The translations under genes were made by a program, and so were the position numbers. The notes beneath the pieces were generated by a model. The model was not told where the DNA came from, ran no database searches, and was given only the letters and a program-made list of their open reading frames with translations. From Deltaproteobacteria bacterium HGW-Deltaproteobacteria-19 (GTDB lineage: Bacteria; Desulfobacterota; Syntrophia; Syntrophales; PHBD01), in the NCBI GenBank assembly GCA_002841865.1, contig PHBD01000016.1:1-63822 (forward strand): 63,822 nt of DNA, in the 5' to 3' direction. Below, piece after piece: positions 44,687 through 53,206 of the stretch (within the stretch, counting starts at the first letter, position 1; the number at the start of each line of letters is the position of its first letter).

Positions 44687-44852
44687 ACACTATATCTTGC
44701 ACTATGACCTATTTCCAGTCTGAGAGTGTCCGGTCGAATTGGGGGCTACTTCACAACTTCGATTCTTACTTCACCGCCAAATAGAAAAAGTCCCAAGATA
44801 TAAAATCAAGGGACCTTTTCATTTAGACTAATATATCGATTTCTTGTCTCTC

Positions 44853-45203
44853 TTATTGTCGGAACCAATTATCAGTACCAACAACCTTCCCATTAGGATC
44901 TAAAGTCTTTTTGACCATTCTGTTATCATTAATTCTTTCATAAACAAGGAAGCCATAACTGTTGCTGCTCACTTTTGTAAGATAATTATATACGAGCAAC
45001 AACTTGTTTTCTTTTACATAACCGGTTGCTTCAAATTTTCCGTAAGCCGATTGAAAACTGCAGGAGCAGGCATTCCCCAAACAATTCACCTTGAGTTTTG
45101 CGTCTGTGCGTCCTTCAATGCCCCACATACCGGTTGGATCCCAAGCGTAGCATGTTGTTGCAATTGTCAAGACCATCAGCATTGCCAGACCGATTTTTCG
45201 CAT
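44853..45203 (-). CDS. small secreted protein, unknown function
   Basis: A protein of 116 residues with a signal peptide (MRKIGLAMLMVLTIATTCYA, cut after CYA), so probably periplasmic. The mature part starts WDPTGMWGIEGRTDAKLKV and looks like a small beta-barrel, with three Cys in 'NCLGNACSCSF'. Composition is AT-rich. No partner genes are seen. I recognise no family. Confidence 0.65.
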   Translation of the reverse strand: MRKIGLAMLMVLTIATTCYAWDPTGMWGIEGRTDAKLKVNCLGNACSCSFQSAYGKFEATGYVKENKLLLVYNYLTKVSSNSYGFLVYERINDNRMVKKTLDPNGKVVGTDNWFRQ

Positions 45204-45507
45204 ATCCTTTCTCCTTCAATTAATGGGGTATGTTGCCTTTCCTGCTCGTCTTCCAGGATCACCTTCAAGACGTGAATGCATAACACATTCGATTTTACAT
45301 TTCATTAGGAAACTGGTTGATTTAAGAATACGGAGTTGTCCCTGAAAAGCGCAATATGTAAAACGTTCTATGATAAAACAACCTGAAATTAAAACAAATG
45401 CTTCAAAATTACAATGACTTGCAAAAAGGGGGTTTGGAAGGGGTACTATCGGGAAATCAGGAGTAAAATCAACGGTATGTAGTCGTTTTCATTGTGTTGT
45501 TGGGTGA
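45204..45507. other. 304-base gap before the right attachment repeat
   Basis: AT-rich; no gene, RNA or integrase remnant can be read. It is the end of the first island segment. Confidence 0.4.
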
Positions 45508-45577
45508 ATTCCTAATCCAGGTACCCCGCGTTCGAGTCGCGGCGGGGGTACAATTTGTTTCAAGAGGTTAGCCAATA
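45508..45577 (+). repeat. attachment-site repeat, right copy (decayed tRNA-Arg 3' end)
   Basis: It matches 36156-36225 at 62 of 70 positions. The T-arm GCGTTCGAGTCGCGG is intact, but changes such as GGGGGCACCA to GGGGGTACAA break the acceptor and CCA. It has no 5' half, so it is not a tRNA gene but the far end of an integrated element. Confidence 0.75.
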
Positions 45578-45731
45578 CGTCCAAGCCGCAATGCCATAAT
45601 GGGTAATACATGGGTAACTTTGCATCTTGATGGTAACTCCAGCCTGTTTTCCCTCGCCATGAGGTTTTTGACGGCGATGGGCGTCCACGTCCCGGCTTTC
45701 TTCCTTGATGTCAGAATTCTGCGGTCGTTGG

Positions 45732-46073
45732 TTAGCCGGAATTCTTACGCAGAATCATTTCTCTATTTGAAGCACAGACTTCATTCTGGCTGGGTTTTGA
45801 TGGATAATTTCTACAAATTCTTGGTCTTGCTTCATATACACGACAAGAATAGTCGCCATTATTCTCATTTAAGAAAAAACAATCTCCATTTTCTAAAAAT
45901 TGCAAAAAATATTCTTCAACCGCTTCGCTTTTTCTGTTCGTAAACACATCAAAAGACAATCCTGTCAGCTTTTCTAACTCATACATTTCATTTTGGGATA
46001 GTTCTACAAATGGATAATCTTTACAGCATAAAGCACATTTTCTACATGTCTCACTTAATATTATGTTATCCAT
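45732..46073 (-). CDS. YkgJ-like cysteine-cluster (metal-binding) protein
   Basis: A protein of 113 residues. The Cys pattern 'CRKCALCCKDYPFVEL', then a Cys in 'CFFLNE', and 'YSCRVYEARPRICRNYP' is that of the YkgJ family, which binds iron or zinc; function unknown. The ATG at 46073 starts right before the first Cys cluster; longer starts lack support. It is AT-rich and lies between the att repeat and the recombinase. Confidence 0.8.
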   Translation of the reverse strand: MDNIILSETCRKCALCCKDYPFVELSQNEMYELEKLTGLSFDVFTNRKSEAVEEYFLQFLENGDCFFLNENNGDYSCRVYEARPRICRNYPSKPSQNEVCASNREMILRKNSG

Positions 46074-46238
46074 GGCTTGATAAATCCTGTATGTATTGCA
46101 TGTGTATCTTGAAAAGGTCACCTGTCCCCGAATCACGTACCGCACCCGGAGCAAGATTTCTGCTACATTAGGGATCGTTGACTGTGGGGCTTCCTCAGCC
46201 GTCTGTTTTCGGTGCCTTCCACCCAGTATCCTGATGCC

Positions 46239-46856
46239 CTAATATTCTGGCTGAACGTCCTTCAACCCGTTCTTCTTGAGCCAGTTGTACAGGTTCGGCT
46301 GGGTGGTACCGTACTTCTTGGCAATGTATACCTGCGTTGAGCCTGTCTTCAGAAGGGCAACGATTTCTTCCTTATAGGCATCCAGCTTTGACTTGCCAGG
46401 CCCCTTAGGCCTACCCAACTGCTTGCCCTGAGCTTTGGCAGCTCTCAATCCTTCCATCGTCCTTTTCTTGATCAAATCCCGTTCAATCTCGGCTGCTATA
46501 CCGAATGCCATAGCCATGACTTTACTCTGAATTGTATCATGCAATTCAAAGCCGTTCTTGACATCGTAAACTGCGATCCCTTTTCCCTTGGCCATGGACA
46601 TGATCTCCATTATCTCCAACAATGACCGGCCCAGCCTTGAGAATTCTGGAACGATCAGCCTGTCCCCTTCGCCTAACTCATCTATGATCCCCTTGATCTT
46701 GCGTTCCTTCCAGGACCTTGCCCCTGACGCCTTCTCTTCCATAAAGTCGACTTGGCCGAAGCCCCGCACATTGACAAATTCCACGATGTCATGCCTGTTT
46801 TTCGCGGTGTCCGGGTCAACTGTACTGACCCGTAAATAAGCCACTGTCTTTGCCAC
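46239..46856 (-). CDS. serine recombinase (resolvase/invertase)
   Basis: A protein of 205 residues. The catalytic Ser is in 'VAYLRVSTVDPDT'; 'LIVPEFSRLGRSLLEIMEIM' and 'EIERDLIKKRTMEGLRAAKAQGKQLGRP' are signatures; the C-terminal helix-turn-helix is 'STQVYIAKKYGTTQPNLYNWLKK'. It belongs to the small resolvase/invertase type, which does not by itself integrate into tRNA genes. A TATGCT...AGCATA palindrome lies 43 bases upstream. No transposase partner is adjacent. Confidence 0.92.
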   Translation of the reverse strand: MAKTVAYLRVSTVDPDTAKNRHDIVEFVNVRGFGQVDFMEEKASGARSWKERKIKGIIDELGEGDRLIVPEFSRLGRSLLEIMEIMSMAKGKGIAVYDVKNGFELHDTIQSKVMAMAFGIAAEIERDLIKKRTMEGLRAAKAQGKQLGRPKGPGKSKLDAYKEEIVALLKTGSTQVYIAKKYGTTQPNLYNWLKKNGLKDVQPEY

Positions 46857-46898
46857 GCCTGTCTCCTATAAGCAAAAACATAAGATACGGCTTCTTGT

Positions 46899-46917
46899 TA
46901 TGCTATTTATAAGCATA
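46899..46917. promoter_or_regulatory. inverted repeat upstream of the recombinase gene
   Basis: TATGCT-7 bases-AGCATA in an AT-rich stretch 43 bases before the recombinase start. It could be its binding (res-like) site or its operator. Only one such repeat is seen; a full res site normally has three. Confidence 0.35.
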
Positions 46918-47203
46918 TGTCAAGCGTTATCGTCTATTCTTTTGCCCACCGCAAACGTCTCCCCCAGTATCGTGTTCGCACAGATCGCTCGGCACATGGG
47001 AGCGTCCGCGGTCAGGAGGAGGTGCTCATTCACATTGCGGAAAGATGGAAGCGCAGGATACTACGCTTTTGTTGTTTATGGGACGATGTTGATCAAAACT
47101 CCAGCGGAGACTGGAATCAGTATTAGAATGATTCATGTTATCCTTTGACATGACGGAATGCACTCTCTATACTTCGCGCACGGCGGTGTAGAAAGGATTG
47201 TAC

Positions 47204-47755
47204 TTGAAACAACTGTTGAGTCTTATTGGAAAATTTCTTTATCTCCTGATGGGGTGGGAATTTGAACCACTCCCAGACTATTTTTCTCACAAACATGTGA
47301 TCATCGGCTTCCCCCATACATCTAACATGGATACGATAAGGGCCTTCATTGGATATTGGATTGTAAAGCGCACCGGGCATATCATGATAAAGAAGGAATG
47401 GTTCTTTTGGCCAATGTCTGTCGTTTTCAAGATGATCGGGGGGATTCCGATTGATCGCAAAGCATCGCGGGGTGCCGTGGAACAGATGGCCGATATTTTT
47501 AAAGACAGGGATGAGTTTCTTTTAGCCATTGTGCCGGAGGGGACACGTAAAGAAGTAAAGACAATCAAAACAGGATTCTGGCACATCGCTAAAGCCGCTG
47601 ATGTTTCCATAATCTGCTGGTTCCTGGATAACGCAAACCGAAAAACTCGTTGGTTGGGCGAAATCATTCCCGGTGAGAATATGATGGATGATCTGATCCG
47701 GATCCGGGATATCTATGAGAAGGCTGGTTATCGATTCCCTCTGGAAGTTGTATAA
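47204..47755 (+). CDS. PlsC-like 1-acyl-glycerol-3-phosphate acyltransferase family protein
   Basis: A protein of 183 residues. The acyltransferase motif HX4D is in 'GFPHTSNMDTIRAF', and 'AIVPEGTRKEVKTIKTGF' carries the EGTR motif that binds glycerol-phosphate. It would move an acyl chain onto a lipid or related molecule at the inner membrane. The start is taken as TTG at 47204, 6 bases after GAAAGGA; a TTG at 47198 touches that site. It is shorter than PlsC (about 240), fitting the compact group. Confidence 0.8.
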   Translation: MKQLLSLIGKFLYLLMGWEFEPLPDYFSHKHVIIGFPHTSNMDTIRAFIGYWIVKRTGHIMIKKEWFFWPMSVVFKMIGGIPIDRKASRGAVEQMADIFKDRDEFLLAIVPEGTRKEVKTIKTGFWHIAKAADVSIICWFLDNANRKTRWLGEIIPGENMMDDLIRIRDIYEKAGYRFPLEVV

Positions 47756-48157
47756 CCGGGTCATGGGGGAATAACTGCTGGCGCTGACAAAATCTGCTGA
47801 TCAGGGTTTTCTTTTCCGGGAGGGGCACTACGAAAGAAGTTTGCAGGACAGCCGCCAGATCCCCAAGAACGAGGAATGGCATGTAGGATCTGAAAATCTA
47901 TGCATAAATCTTAGCCGCCCCAACCGATTACAGGGCGGCTATTACAAAACACATCACTGCAGAATGAACCGGACGGATGACATTTTACCGACTTGATGCT
48001 GCCGTTCCAGCCTATCTCTTTAGAATCACGATAATCACCAACTCCTGAGGGACCGAGCACCTTGCGGGGGCACCGCTTTGCCGGGCTAGTGAACCGACTC
48101 ACATGAAAAGAGCCAATTTGGGCGGGGGGTCCCCAATGGAAAGGTCCATAGGGACCA
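47756..48157. other. 402-base gap with one hairpin
   Basis: No gene is supported. A hairpin TAGCCGCCC (47913-47921)/GGGCGGCTA (47934-47942) lies about 160 bases after the acyltransferase gene, with no T-run after it. The GC-rich last 100 bases before the helicase gene contain no clear promoter. Confidence 0.4.
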
Positions 48158-48211
48158 TTGAATGGCGCACGCAGTGGGAGGCGCCTTTTATCGCGACAAG
48201 ACCAGACAACC

Positions 48212-50410
48212 ATGACGCCGATGCCTTCCGATAATCTCACCGATCTTCAAGGGCAAATCGAAAGAATCACCTTCACCAGCGAGGAAACGGGTTATACCGT
48301 CGCCAAGATAAGGGTCTTTGGACGGCGAGAACTGGTGACTATCATCGGGAGCATCGTCAATCCAACGCCCGGCGAAATCATCAAGATGAAAGGCGAGTGG
48401 GGAAACCACCCGAAATACGGTGAACAATTCAGGATTGTCTTCTGTCAGACAACCACCCCTGCCAGTGTTCACGGGATTGAAAAATACCTGGGATCGGGGC
48501 TTGTCAGGGGCATCGGTCCGATCATGGCGAAACGGATTGTCAAAACGTTCAGGGAGAAAACTCTTGATGTCATCGAGAACGAGATCGAGCGGCTTGCAGA
48601 TGTAGAAGGCATCGGCAAGAAACGCATCGGGATGATCCGGAAGGCGTGGGAAGAGCAGAAAGAAATCCGGGCGGTCATGATCTTCCTTCAGTCCCACGGC
48701 GTCAGTTCCGGTTATGCCGCCAAGATCTTCAAGCAGTACGGGAACGATGCAATCAAGATCGTTCAGGAGAATCCCTACCGCCTGGCCACGGATGTCTTTG
48801 GCATTGGTTTCATCACTGCCGACAGGATTGCCGAAAAGCTGGGATTTGAGAAAGACTCTGATCTGCGGGCATCCGCGGGAGTCCTCTACGTCCTCCATGA
48901 GCTGACCGATGAAGGCCATGTCTTTTACCCATACGAGCCGCTGATCGAGAAATGCAAAGAGATGCTGGACATCGAGCGGGATGTCGTCGTCAAGGCGATT
49001 GGTGCGACTGCCTTTGACAAGAAGATCGTGATTGAAGACATCAGCCAGGATTTTCTGGAATTCCAGGAAAACAACAAGGCTGTTTATCTCGCCGGGTACC
49101 ATCTTGCGGAAAGCAATCTGGCCGTCCGCTTGAAAACGCTCACGAGCGCTCCCCAAGCCATCCGGAAGATAGATTCTGAAAAGGCCATCCAGTGGGTTCA
49201 GGAAAAACTCTCCATCACCCTTGCCGACAAACAGGTTGAGGCTGTCCGGTGCGCTGCGGAAAATAAGGTCATGGTCATCACCGGGGGGCCCGGAACAGGG
49301 AAAACGACCATCATCAATGCCATCCTCAAGATCTTTGCAGCCATCAAAACGAAGATCATGCTGGCTGCACCCACGGGAAGGGCTGCCAAACGCATGAGTG
49401 AAGCCACAGGAAACGAAGCAAAGACCATTCACCGGATGCTTGAGTACAACATGCGGAAGGGCGGTTTTCAGAAAAACGAGGAATCCCCTCTGGATTGCGA
49501 CCTGCTGATCATTGACGAAGCATCCATGATCGACACCTTGCTGATGCATCATCTTCTGAAGGCGATCCCTGTCACCGCCACATTCATCATGGTCGGAGAT
49601 GTCAATCAGCTCCCCTCTGTCGGTGCCGGCAATGTTCTCAAGGACATCATCGATTCCGGCATCGCTCCTGTTGTTCCGTTGAATGAAATCTTCCGCCAGG
49701 CCAAGGAAAGCTCCATCATTGTCAATGCCCATAAAATCAATGAAGGGATCATGCCGAACCTCACGTCCAGTCAGGATAAAGTGGATGATTTCTATTTCAT
49801 TCCCCAGGAGGATCCCGAAAAAGCGCTGGAAACGATCATCAATCTTGTCCGGCAGAGGATACCGAAACGGTTTGGACTCGATGCCGTCAACGACATCCAG
49901 GTCCTCTCCCCCATGCACAGAGGAACCGTCGGCGCCGGCAATCTGAATATAGAGCTTCAGAAGGCTTTGAATCCCGGAGAGGAAGGAGTCTTCCGAGGCG
50001 GACGTCTCTTCAAGGTCAACGACAAGGTTATGCAGATCGTGAACAATTACGACAAAGAGGTCTATAATGGCGACATCGGCAGGATTGCCTCCATTGATGA
50101 AGAGGCAAAGGAAGTCGTCGTGGTCATCGATGACCGGAAAATCGCCTACGACTATTCAGATCTCGACGAGCTTGTCCATGCCTATGCCGTATCCATCCAT
50201 AAATCCCAGGGATCGGAATACCCGGCAGTGGTGATGCCGATTCTTACACAGCATTACATATTGCTCCAAAGGAACCTGCTGTATACCGGAGTGACCAGGG
50301 GGAAGAAACTGGTCGTCATCGTGGGAACAAAAAAGGCAATGGCAATCGCCATCAAGAACAACAAGACCGAGAAGCGGTATACTTTGTTGAAGCAGAGACT
50401 GCAGCAATAG
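48212..50410 (+). CDS. RecD2-family ATP-dependent DNA helicase
   Basis: A protein of about 732 residues. The N-terminus has the RecD2-type OB region 'LQGQIERITFTSEETGYTVAKI' and helix-hairpin-helix repeats (GIGPIMAKRIVKTF, DVEGIGKKRIGMIRKAW). Walker A is 'ITGGPGTGKTTIINAIL', Walker B 'LLIIDEASMID', and the SF1B motif VI region is 'AYAVSIHKSQGSEYPAVVMP'. It unwinds DNA 5'-3' without RecBC. The ATG at 48212 or 48221 fits the family; the frame is open from 48158. It is flanked by an SDR fragment. Confidence 0.92.
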   Translation: MTPMPSDNLTDLQGQIERITFTSEETGYTVAKIRVFGRRELVTIIGSIVNPTPGEIIKMKGEWGNHPKYGEQFRIVFCQTTTPASVHGIEKYLGSGLVRGIGPIMAKRIVKTFREKTLDVIENEIERLADVEGIGKKRIGMIRKAWEEQKEIRAVMIFLQSHGVSSGYAAKIFKQYGNDAIKIVQENPYRLATDVFGIGFITADRIAEKLGFEKDSDLRASAGVLYVLHELTDEGHVFYPYEPLIEKCKEMLDIERDVVVKAIGATAFDKKIVIEDISQDFLEFQENNKAVYLAGYHLAESNLAVRLKTLTSAPQAIRKIDSEKAIQWVQEKLSITLADKQVEAVRCAAENKVMVITGGPGTGKTTIINAILKIFAAIKTKIMLAAPTGRAAKRMSEATGNEAKTIHRMLEYNMRKGGFQKNEESPLDCDLLIIDEASMIDTLLMHHLLKAIPVTATFIMVGDVNQLPSVGAGNVLKDIIDSGIAPVVPLNEIFRQAKESSIIVNAHKINEGIMPNLTSSQDKVDDFYFIPQEDPEKALETIINLVRQRIPKRFGLDAVNDIQVLSPMHRGTVGAGNLNIELQKALNPGEEGVFRGGRLFKVNDKVMQIVNNYDKEVYNGDIGRIASIDEEAKEVVVVIDDRKIAYDYSDLDELVHAYAVSIHKSQGSEYPAVVMPILTQHYILLQRNLLYTGVTRGKKLVVIVGTKKAMAIAIKNNKTEKRYTLLKQRLQQ

Positions 50411-50465
50411 GGGACCCATCGCAAGAGCCGAATGCCCGGCACCCGGATCGATCATCCGGTGTGAA

Positions 50466-50663
50466 TTTCATGACGCAAATGTACGGTTCGGCTTCGTCGA
50501 TACCAAGATGGCCAAGGGCGACGTGAAACCGTTCATGATGAGTGTCGAGAAGGCCGTCGACCACCTGGAACGCTGCATCAGCAGGAAGCCGGCCTGTTAT
50601 ACGGCCCCTGGAATCGTTATTCCTCTCATCAAATTCCGAAAGCTGATGCTCAAGATCGGATAG
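50466..50663 (+). pseudogene. C-terminal fragment of a short-chain dehydrogenase (SDR)
   Basis: The frame ending at the TAG at 50663 reads 'NVRFGFVDTKMAKGDVKPF', then 'SVEKAVDHLERCISRKP' and 'YTAPGIVIPLIKFRKLM'. This is the end of an SDR after the catalytic part. There is no start, glycine motif or YxxxK, so the gene is truncated by about three quarters. It sits between the helicase gene and an att-like sequence, suggesting a cut at an island border. Confidence 0.65.
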
Positions 50664-50682
50664 GGAGGTGAGCGGGACGGTG

Positions 50683-50710
50683 TCCGGGAGCCCTGCGTTC
50701 AAGTCGCGGC
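50683..50710 (+). repeat. third tRNA-Arg-like attachment remnant
   Basis: Over 28 bases it differs from the tRNA-Arg gene (36164-36191) at 3 positions: TCCGGGAGCCCTGCG, then TTCAAGTCGCGGC. The flanks no longer match. It may mark the outer end of a second, stacked island (45,578-50,682). Confidence 0.5.
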
Positions 50711-50743
50711 TTGCAGGGCACGACTTGTCTTGCCGATTCCCCC

Positions 50744-50773
50744 TTGACACAACCGCTGTAAGCCTGCTTATTT
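50744..50773 (+). promoter_or_regulatory. predicted promoter of the amidase gene
   Basis: TTGACA (50744-50749), 18 bases, TTATTT (50768-50773). Transcription would start near 50780, just before the 26-codon leader frame. Confidence 0.55.
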
Positions 50774-50802
50774 CAAAGTCCCTTTAATCCGAGGAAATTC
50801 GT

Positions 50803-50883
50803 ATGTCTACGGTGCTCAGTTCAATCGATGAGGAAAAGGTATTTCCCAATAGGATGATCTCAAGGAGACGTCGGGCATTATGA
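50803..50883 (+). CDS. possible 26-codon leader peptide before the amidase
   Basis: An ATG at 50803, 7 bases after GAGGAA, opens a frame for MSTVLSSIDEEKVFPNRM then ISRRRALL. Its TGA overlaps the amidase ATG (TTATGA). The amidase ribosome site AAGGAG lies inside it. Coupled translation is likely if it is expressed; a chance frame cannot be excluded. Confidence 0.35.
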   Translation: MSTVLSSIDEEKVFPNRMISRRRRAL

Positions 50884-52328
50884 ATGGAAAACCGTCCGCG
50901 GAGCGTGACAGGGGGATCACGGGCCTGGATGCCGTTGATCTGTCGCGGGCCATCCGTGAGAGGCAGCTCTCCTGCCGGGAAGTCATGGAAGCCTTCCTCG
51001 CCCGAATCGACCGTCTCAATCCGGAGGTCAACGCCATCGTCTCCCTGCAGGATCGAGAGGGGCTTCTCAGCCAGGCCGATGATCGGGATCGACAAATCGC
51101 CCGGGGAGAATACCTGGGCTGGATGCATGGATTTCCCCAGGCCCCCAAGGATCTGGCCCTGACCGCCGGTATTCCCACCACCCTCGGATCCCCGATTCTC
51201 CGGGACAACATTCCTCTCCAGGATGCGTTCATTGTCGAACGGGTCAAGCGGTGCGGAGCGATTATCATCGGCAAGACGAACACCTCGGAGTTCGGCCTGG
51301 GCTCACAAACCTACAATACGGTCTTCGGTACAACCCTCAATGCCTATGACCGGACGAAAACAGCGGGTGGGAGCAGCGGCGGTGCGGCGGTTGCCCTGGC
51401 TTTGGACATGCTCCCCGTCGCCGACGGCAGCGACATGATGGGTTCCCTGCGAAACCCCGCGGCTTACAACAACATCTTCGGTTTTCGCCCCTCCTTCGGC
51501 CGTGTTCCCTACGGGCCGACCAATGAAATCTTTTACCAGCAACTGGCAACGGAAGGTCCCATGGGGCGGACCGTTACGGATCTCGCCATGCTTCTGTCCG
51601 TGCAGGCCGGCTTCGATTCCCGGGTCCCCCTGTCCAACAGCGAGGATCCGGATATTTTCACCCGCTCCCTGAAAAGGAATTTCAAAGGTGTCCGGGTGGC
51701 CTGGATGGGTGATCTCGGCGGCCATCTGCCCATGGAGCCGGGCATTCTGGATTTGTGCGGCAAGGTCCTGAAGACCCTTGAGACAATCGGCTGCACGGTC
51801 GAGGAGGCCCTCCCCGATTTTTCTCCTGAACGCCTGTGGCAGACCTGGCTGACCCTGAGGGGATTTCTGATTGTGGGGATCGCCGGACCCTTTTACAATA
51901 CGCCCCGGTGGCGGGCCCTGATGAAACCCGAGGCCGTGTGGGAGGTTGAAAACGGCCTGAAACTCACGACCGATGACGTCTACAAGGCCTCCGTCGACCG
52001 GACGGCCTGGTATCTCGCCCTCGACGCCCTGTTTCAGAAATACGAATACCTGCTCCTGCCCAGCGCCCAGGTGTTTCCCTTTTACGCCGGAACATCCTGG
52101 CCGAAGGAGATTGCCGGAAAATCGATGGATACCTATCACCGCTGGATGGAGGTGGTGATCGGGCCGACCCTGGCCGGACTGCCCGCGATCAGCGTGCCTG
52201 CGGGCTTCAATGACGCCGGACTGCCCATGGGCGTGCAGATCATCGGAAAAGCCAGGGCGGACCTTGCCGTACTCCAACTTGCCTTCGCGTACGAACAGGC
52301 TACGGACCGGGTCCGGCCGAAGCGATAA
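50880..52328 (+). CDS. amidase (amidase-signature family)
   Basis: A protein of 482 residues. The Ser-cisSer-Lys triad can be placed: Lys in 'APKDLALTAG', Ser in 'TAGGSSGGAAVALA' and Ser in 'DGSDMMGSLRNPAA'. Amidases of this kind hydrolyse amides to acid and ammonia; the substrate is unknown. GatA is unlikely as there is no gatB or gatC and the motif details differ. No signal peptide. A good promoter lies 107 bases upstream. Confidence 0.92.
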   Translation: MNGKPSAERDRGITGLDAVDLSRAIRERQLSCREVMEAFLARIDRLNPEVNAIVSLQDREGLLSQADDRDRQIARGEYLGWMHGFPQAPKDLALTAGIPTTLGSPILRDNIPLQDAFIVERVKRCGAIIIGKTNTSEFGLGSQTYNTVFGTTLNAYDRTKTAGGSSGGAAVALALDMLPVADGSDMMGSLRNPAAYNNIFGFRPSFGRVPYGPTNEIFYQQLATEGPMGRTVTDLAMLLSVQAGFDSRVPLSNSEDPDIFTRSLKRNFKGVRVAWMGDLGGHLPMEPGILDLCGKVLKTLETIGCTVEEALPDFSPERLWQTWLTLRGFLIVGIAGPFYNTPRWRALMKPEAVWEVENGLKLTTDDVYKASVDRTAWYLALDALFQKYEYLLLPSAQVFPFYAGTSWPKEIAGKSMDTYHRWMEVVIGPTLAGLPAISVPAGFNDAGLPMGVQIIGKARADLAVLQLAFAYEQATDRVRPKR

Positions 52329-52396
52329 CGAGAAGTCACTTCTTAACGTTCTGTTTCCACCGGTTTCATTGCTCCAATAAATTCAAGGATATCCAT

Positions 52397-52680
52397 ATGT
52401 CCATGGCACTCCGTCCGATCGAAGAGGAAATCGTGTTCCTCAAGGCCATAAAAGAGATCATTGATTCCATCGCTGGGGAATTTACGAGTACCTGAATCCG
52501 GTGTCCCGGCGCAGCCAGGTCTGGGAGGCAAAAGGCTATCCGATGTATCGCTATGACTGCCCGGACGGCGTTACCAATCAATACGTTCAGCAATGCTTTT
52601 CAAGTCTTATGGATGAGGTCCTGCAGGAGCCGTCCCTGCGTCGTTTTCAAGTCACAAAATGGTTGAAGGTCAGATATTGA
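52397..52680 (+). pseudogene. small gene of unknown family with a one-base frameshift
   Basis: From the ATG at 52397 the frame reads MSMALRPIEEEIVFLKAI...SIAGEF and stops early after TST. Shifting by one base at 52483 (TTT to TTTT) gives GEFYEYLNPVSRRSQVWEAK and an uninterrupted frame to the TGA at 52678-52680, about 94 residues in all. The join is natural, so this is one gene with a lost base or a sequencing error. I do not recognise the family. Confidence 0.55.
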
Positions 52681-52727
52681 CCCATTGATGGCCGGCGATT
52701 TCCAACGCAAAACCATCGGGGGAATCA

Positions 52728-53138
52728 ATGAATCAAGATCCCGTTCAGTCCCACAGCGCCTTTATCGGTTACGTCTTGTGGATCTTCGGTTTCACCGGAT
52801 CCCACCGGTTCTATTTCGGGAAGCCCGTTACGGGGACGATCTGGTTCTGCACCCTCGGCCTCCTGGGAATCGGCTGGCTCATTGACGTTTTCTTCATTCC
52901 TTCCATGGCGCGCAAGGCGAACCTGCGGTTCCTGGACGGGAAGATCGACTACAACGTTGCCTGGATTCTGCTTACGTTCGTCGGCGTGCTCGGGATTCAT
53001 CGCATGTACATGGGAAAGTGGATCACGGGCATCCTGTATCTGTGTACGCTGGGGCTCCTGGGAATCGGGTACATCTACGATTACTGGACCCTCAACGACC
53101 AGATCGCGGCAATCAACCGTTCAGTTAGCCCAACCTGA
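52728..53138 (+). CDS. tandem TM2-domain membrane protein
   Basis: A protein of 136 residues with two TM2 domains. Each has the pattern 'GxxGxHRxYxGK' (FTGSHRFYFGK near residue 22, VLGIHRMYMGK near 89) followed by a membrane hairpin with 'CTLGLLGIG'. Most bacterial TM2 proteins have one such domain. It is an inner membrane protein of unknown function. Confidence 0.9.
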   Translation: MNQDPVQSHSAFIGYVLWIFGFTGSHRFYFGKPVTGTIWFCTLGLLGIGWLIDVFFIPSMARKANLRFLDGKIDYNVAWILLTFVGVLGIHRMYMGKWITGILYLCTLGLLGIGYIYDYWTLNDQIAAINRSVSPT

Positions 53139-53206
53139 CCGGACCCTGTCAACACGGTAACCCTGGAATTGAAGAGATTTGATCGGTGATAAAGGAGGAT
53201 GCGCCC

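Larger units (their letters stand above)
43389..44747 (-). mobile_element. IS3-family insertion sequence
   Basis: Inverted ends AGCCCCAATTCGACCGGACA (43389-43408) and, reversed, AGCCCCCAATTCGACCGGACA (44727-44747). A second end-like motif, GCCCCTAATTTACCGGACA, sits inside the left end at 43430-43448. Two overlapping genes, orfA and orfB, make the transposase. An 18-base repeat occurs just inside the left end and just outside the right end. Confidence 0.85.

Noticed and set aside
45508-45553. A second tRNA-Arg gene
   Set aside because: Only the 3' half exists, and the acceptor and CCA are mutated. It is an attachment-site remnant.
45599-45943. Plus-strand open frame of 114 codons
   Set aside because: It lies opposite the YkgJ-like gene, whose Cys pattern is convincing; no motif and no ribosome site on the plus strand.
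46239-46856. The serine recombinase as the island integrase
   Set aside because: It is a small resolvase/invertase; insertion into tRNA 3' ends is typical of tyrosine integrases, and the gene lies outside the best-matching att pair.
46900-47148. Two overlapping small open frames upstream of the acyltransferase gene
   Set aside because: No family resemblance, no ribosome site, and they lie in the control region between divergent genes.
47913-47942. Rho-independent terminator
   Set aside because: A 9-bp stem is present, but no T-run follows on either strand.
50880-52328. GatA subunit of the tRNA amidotransferase
   Set aside because: No gatB or gatC nearby, and the 'DGSDMMGSLRNPAA' segment points to a free-standing amidase.
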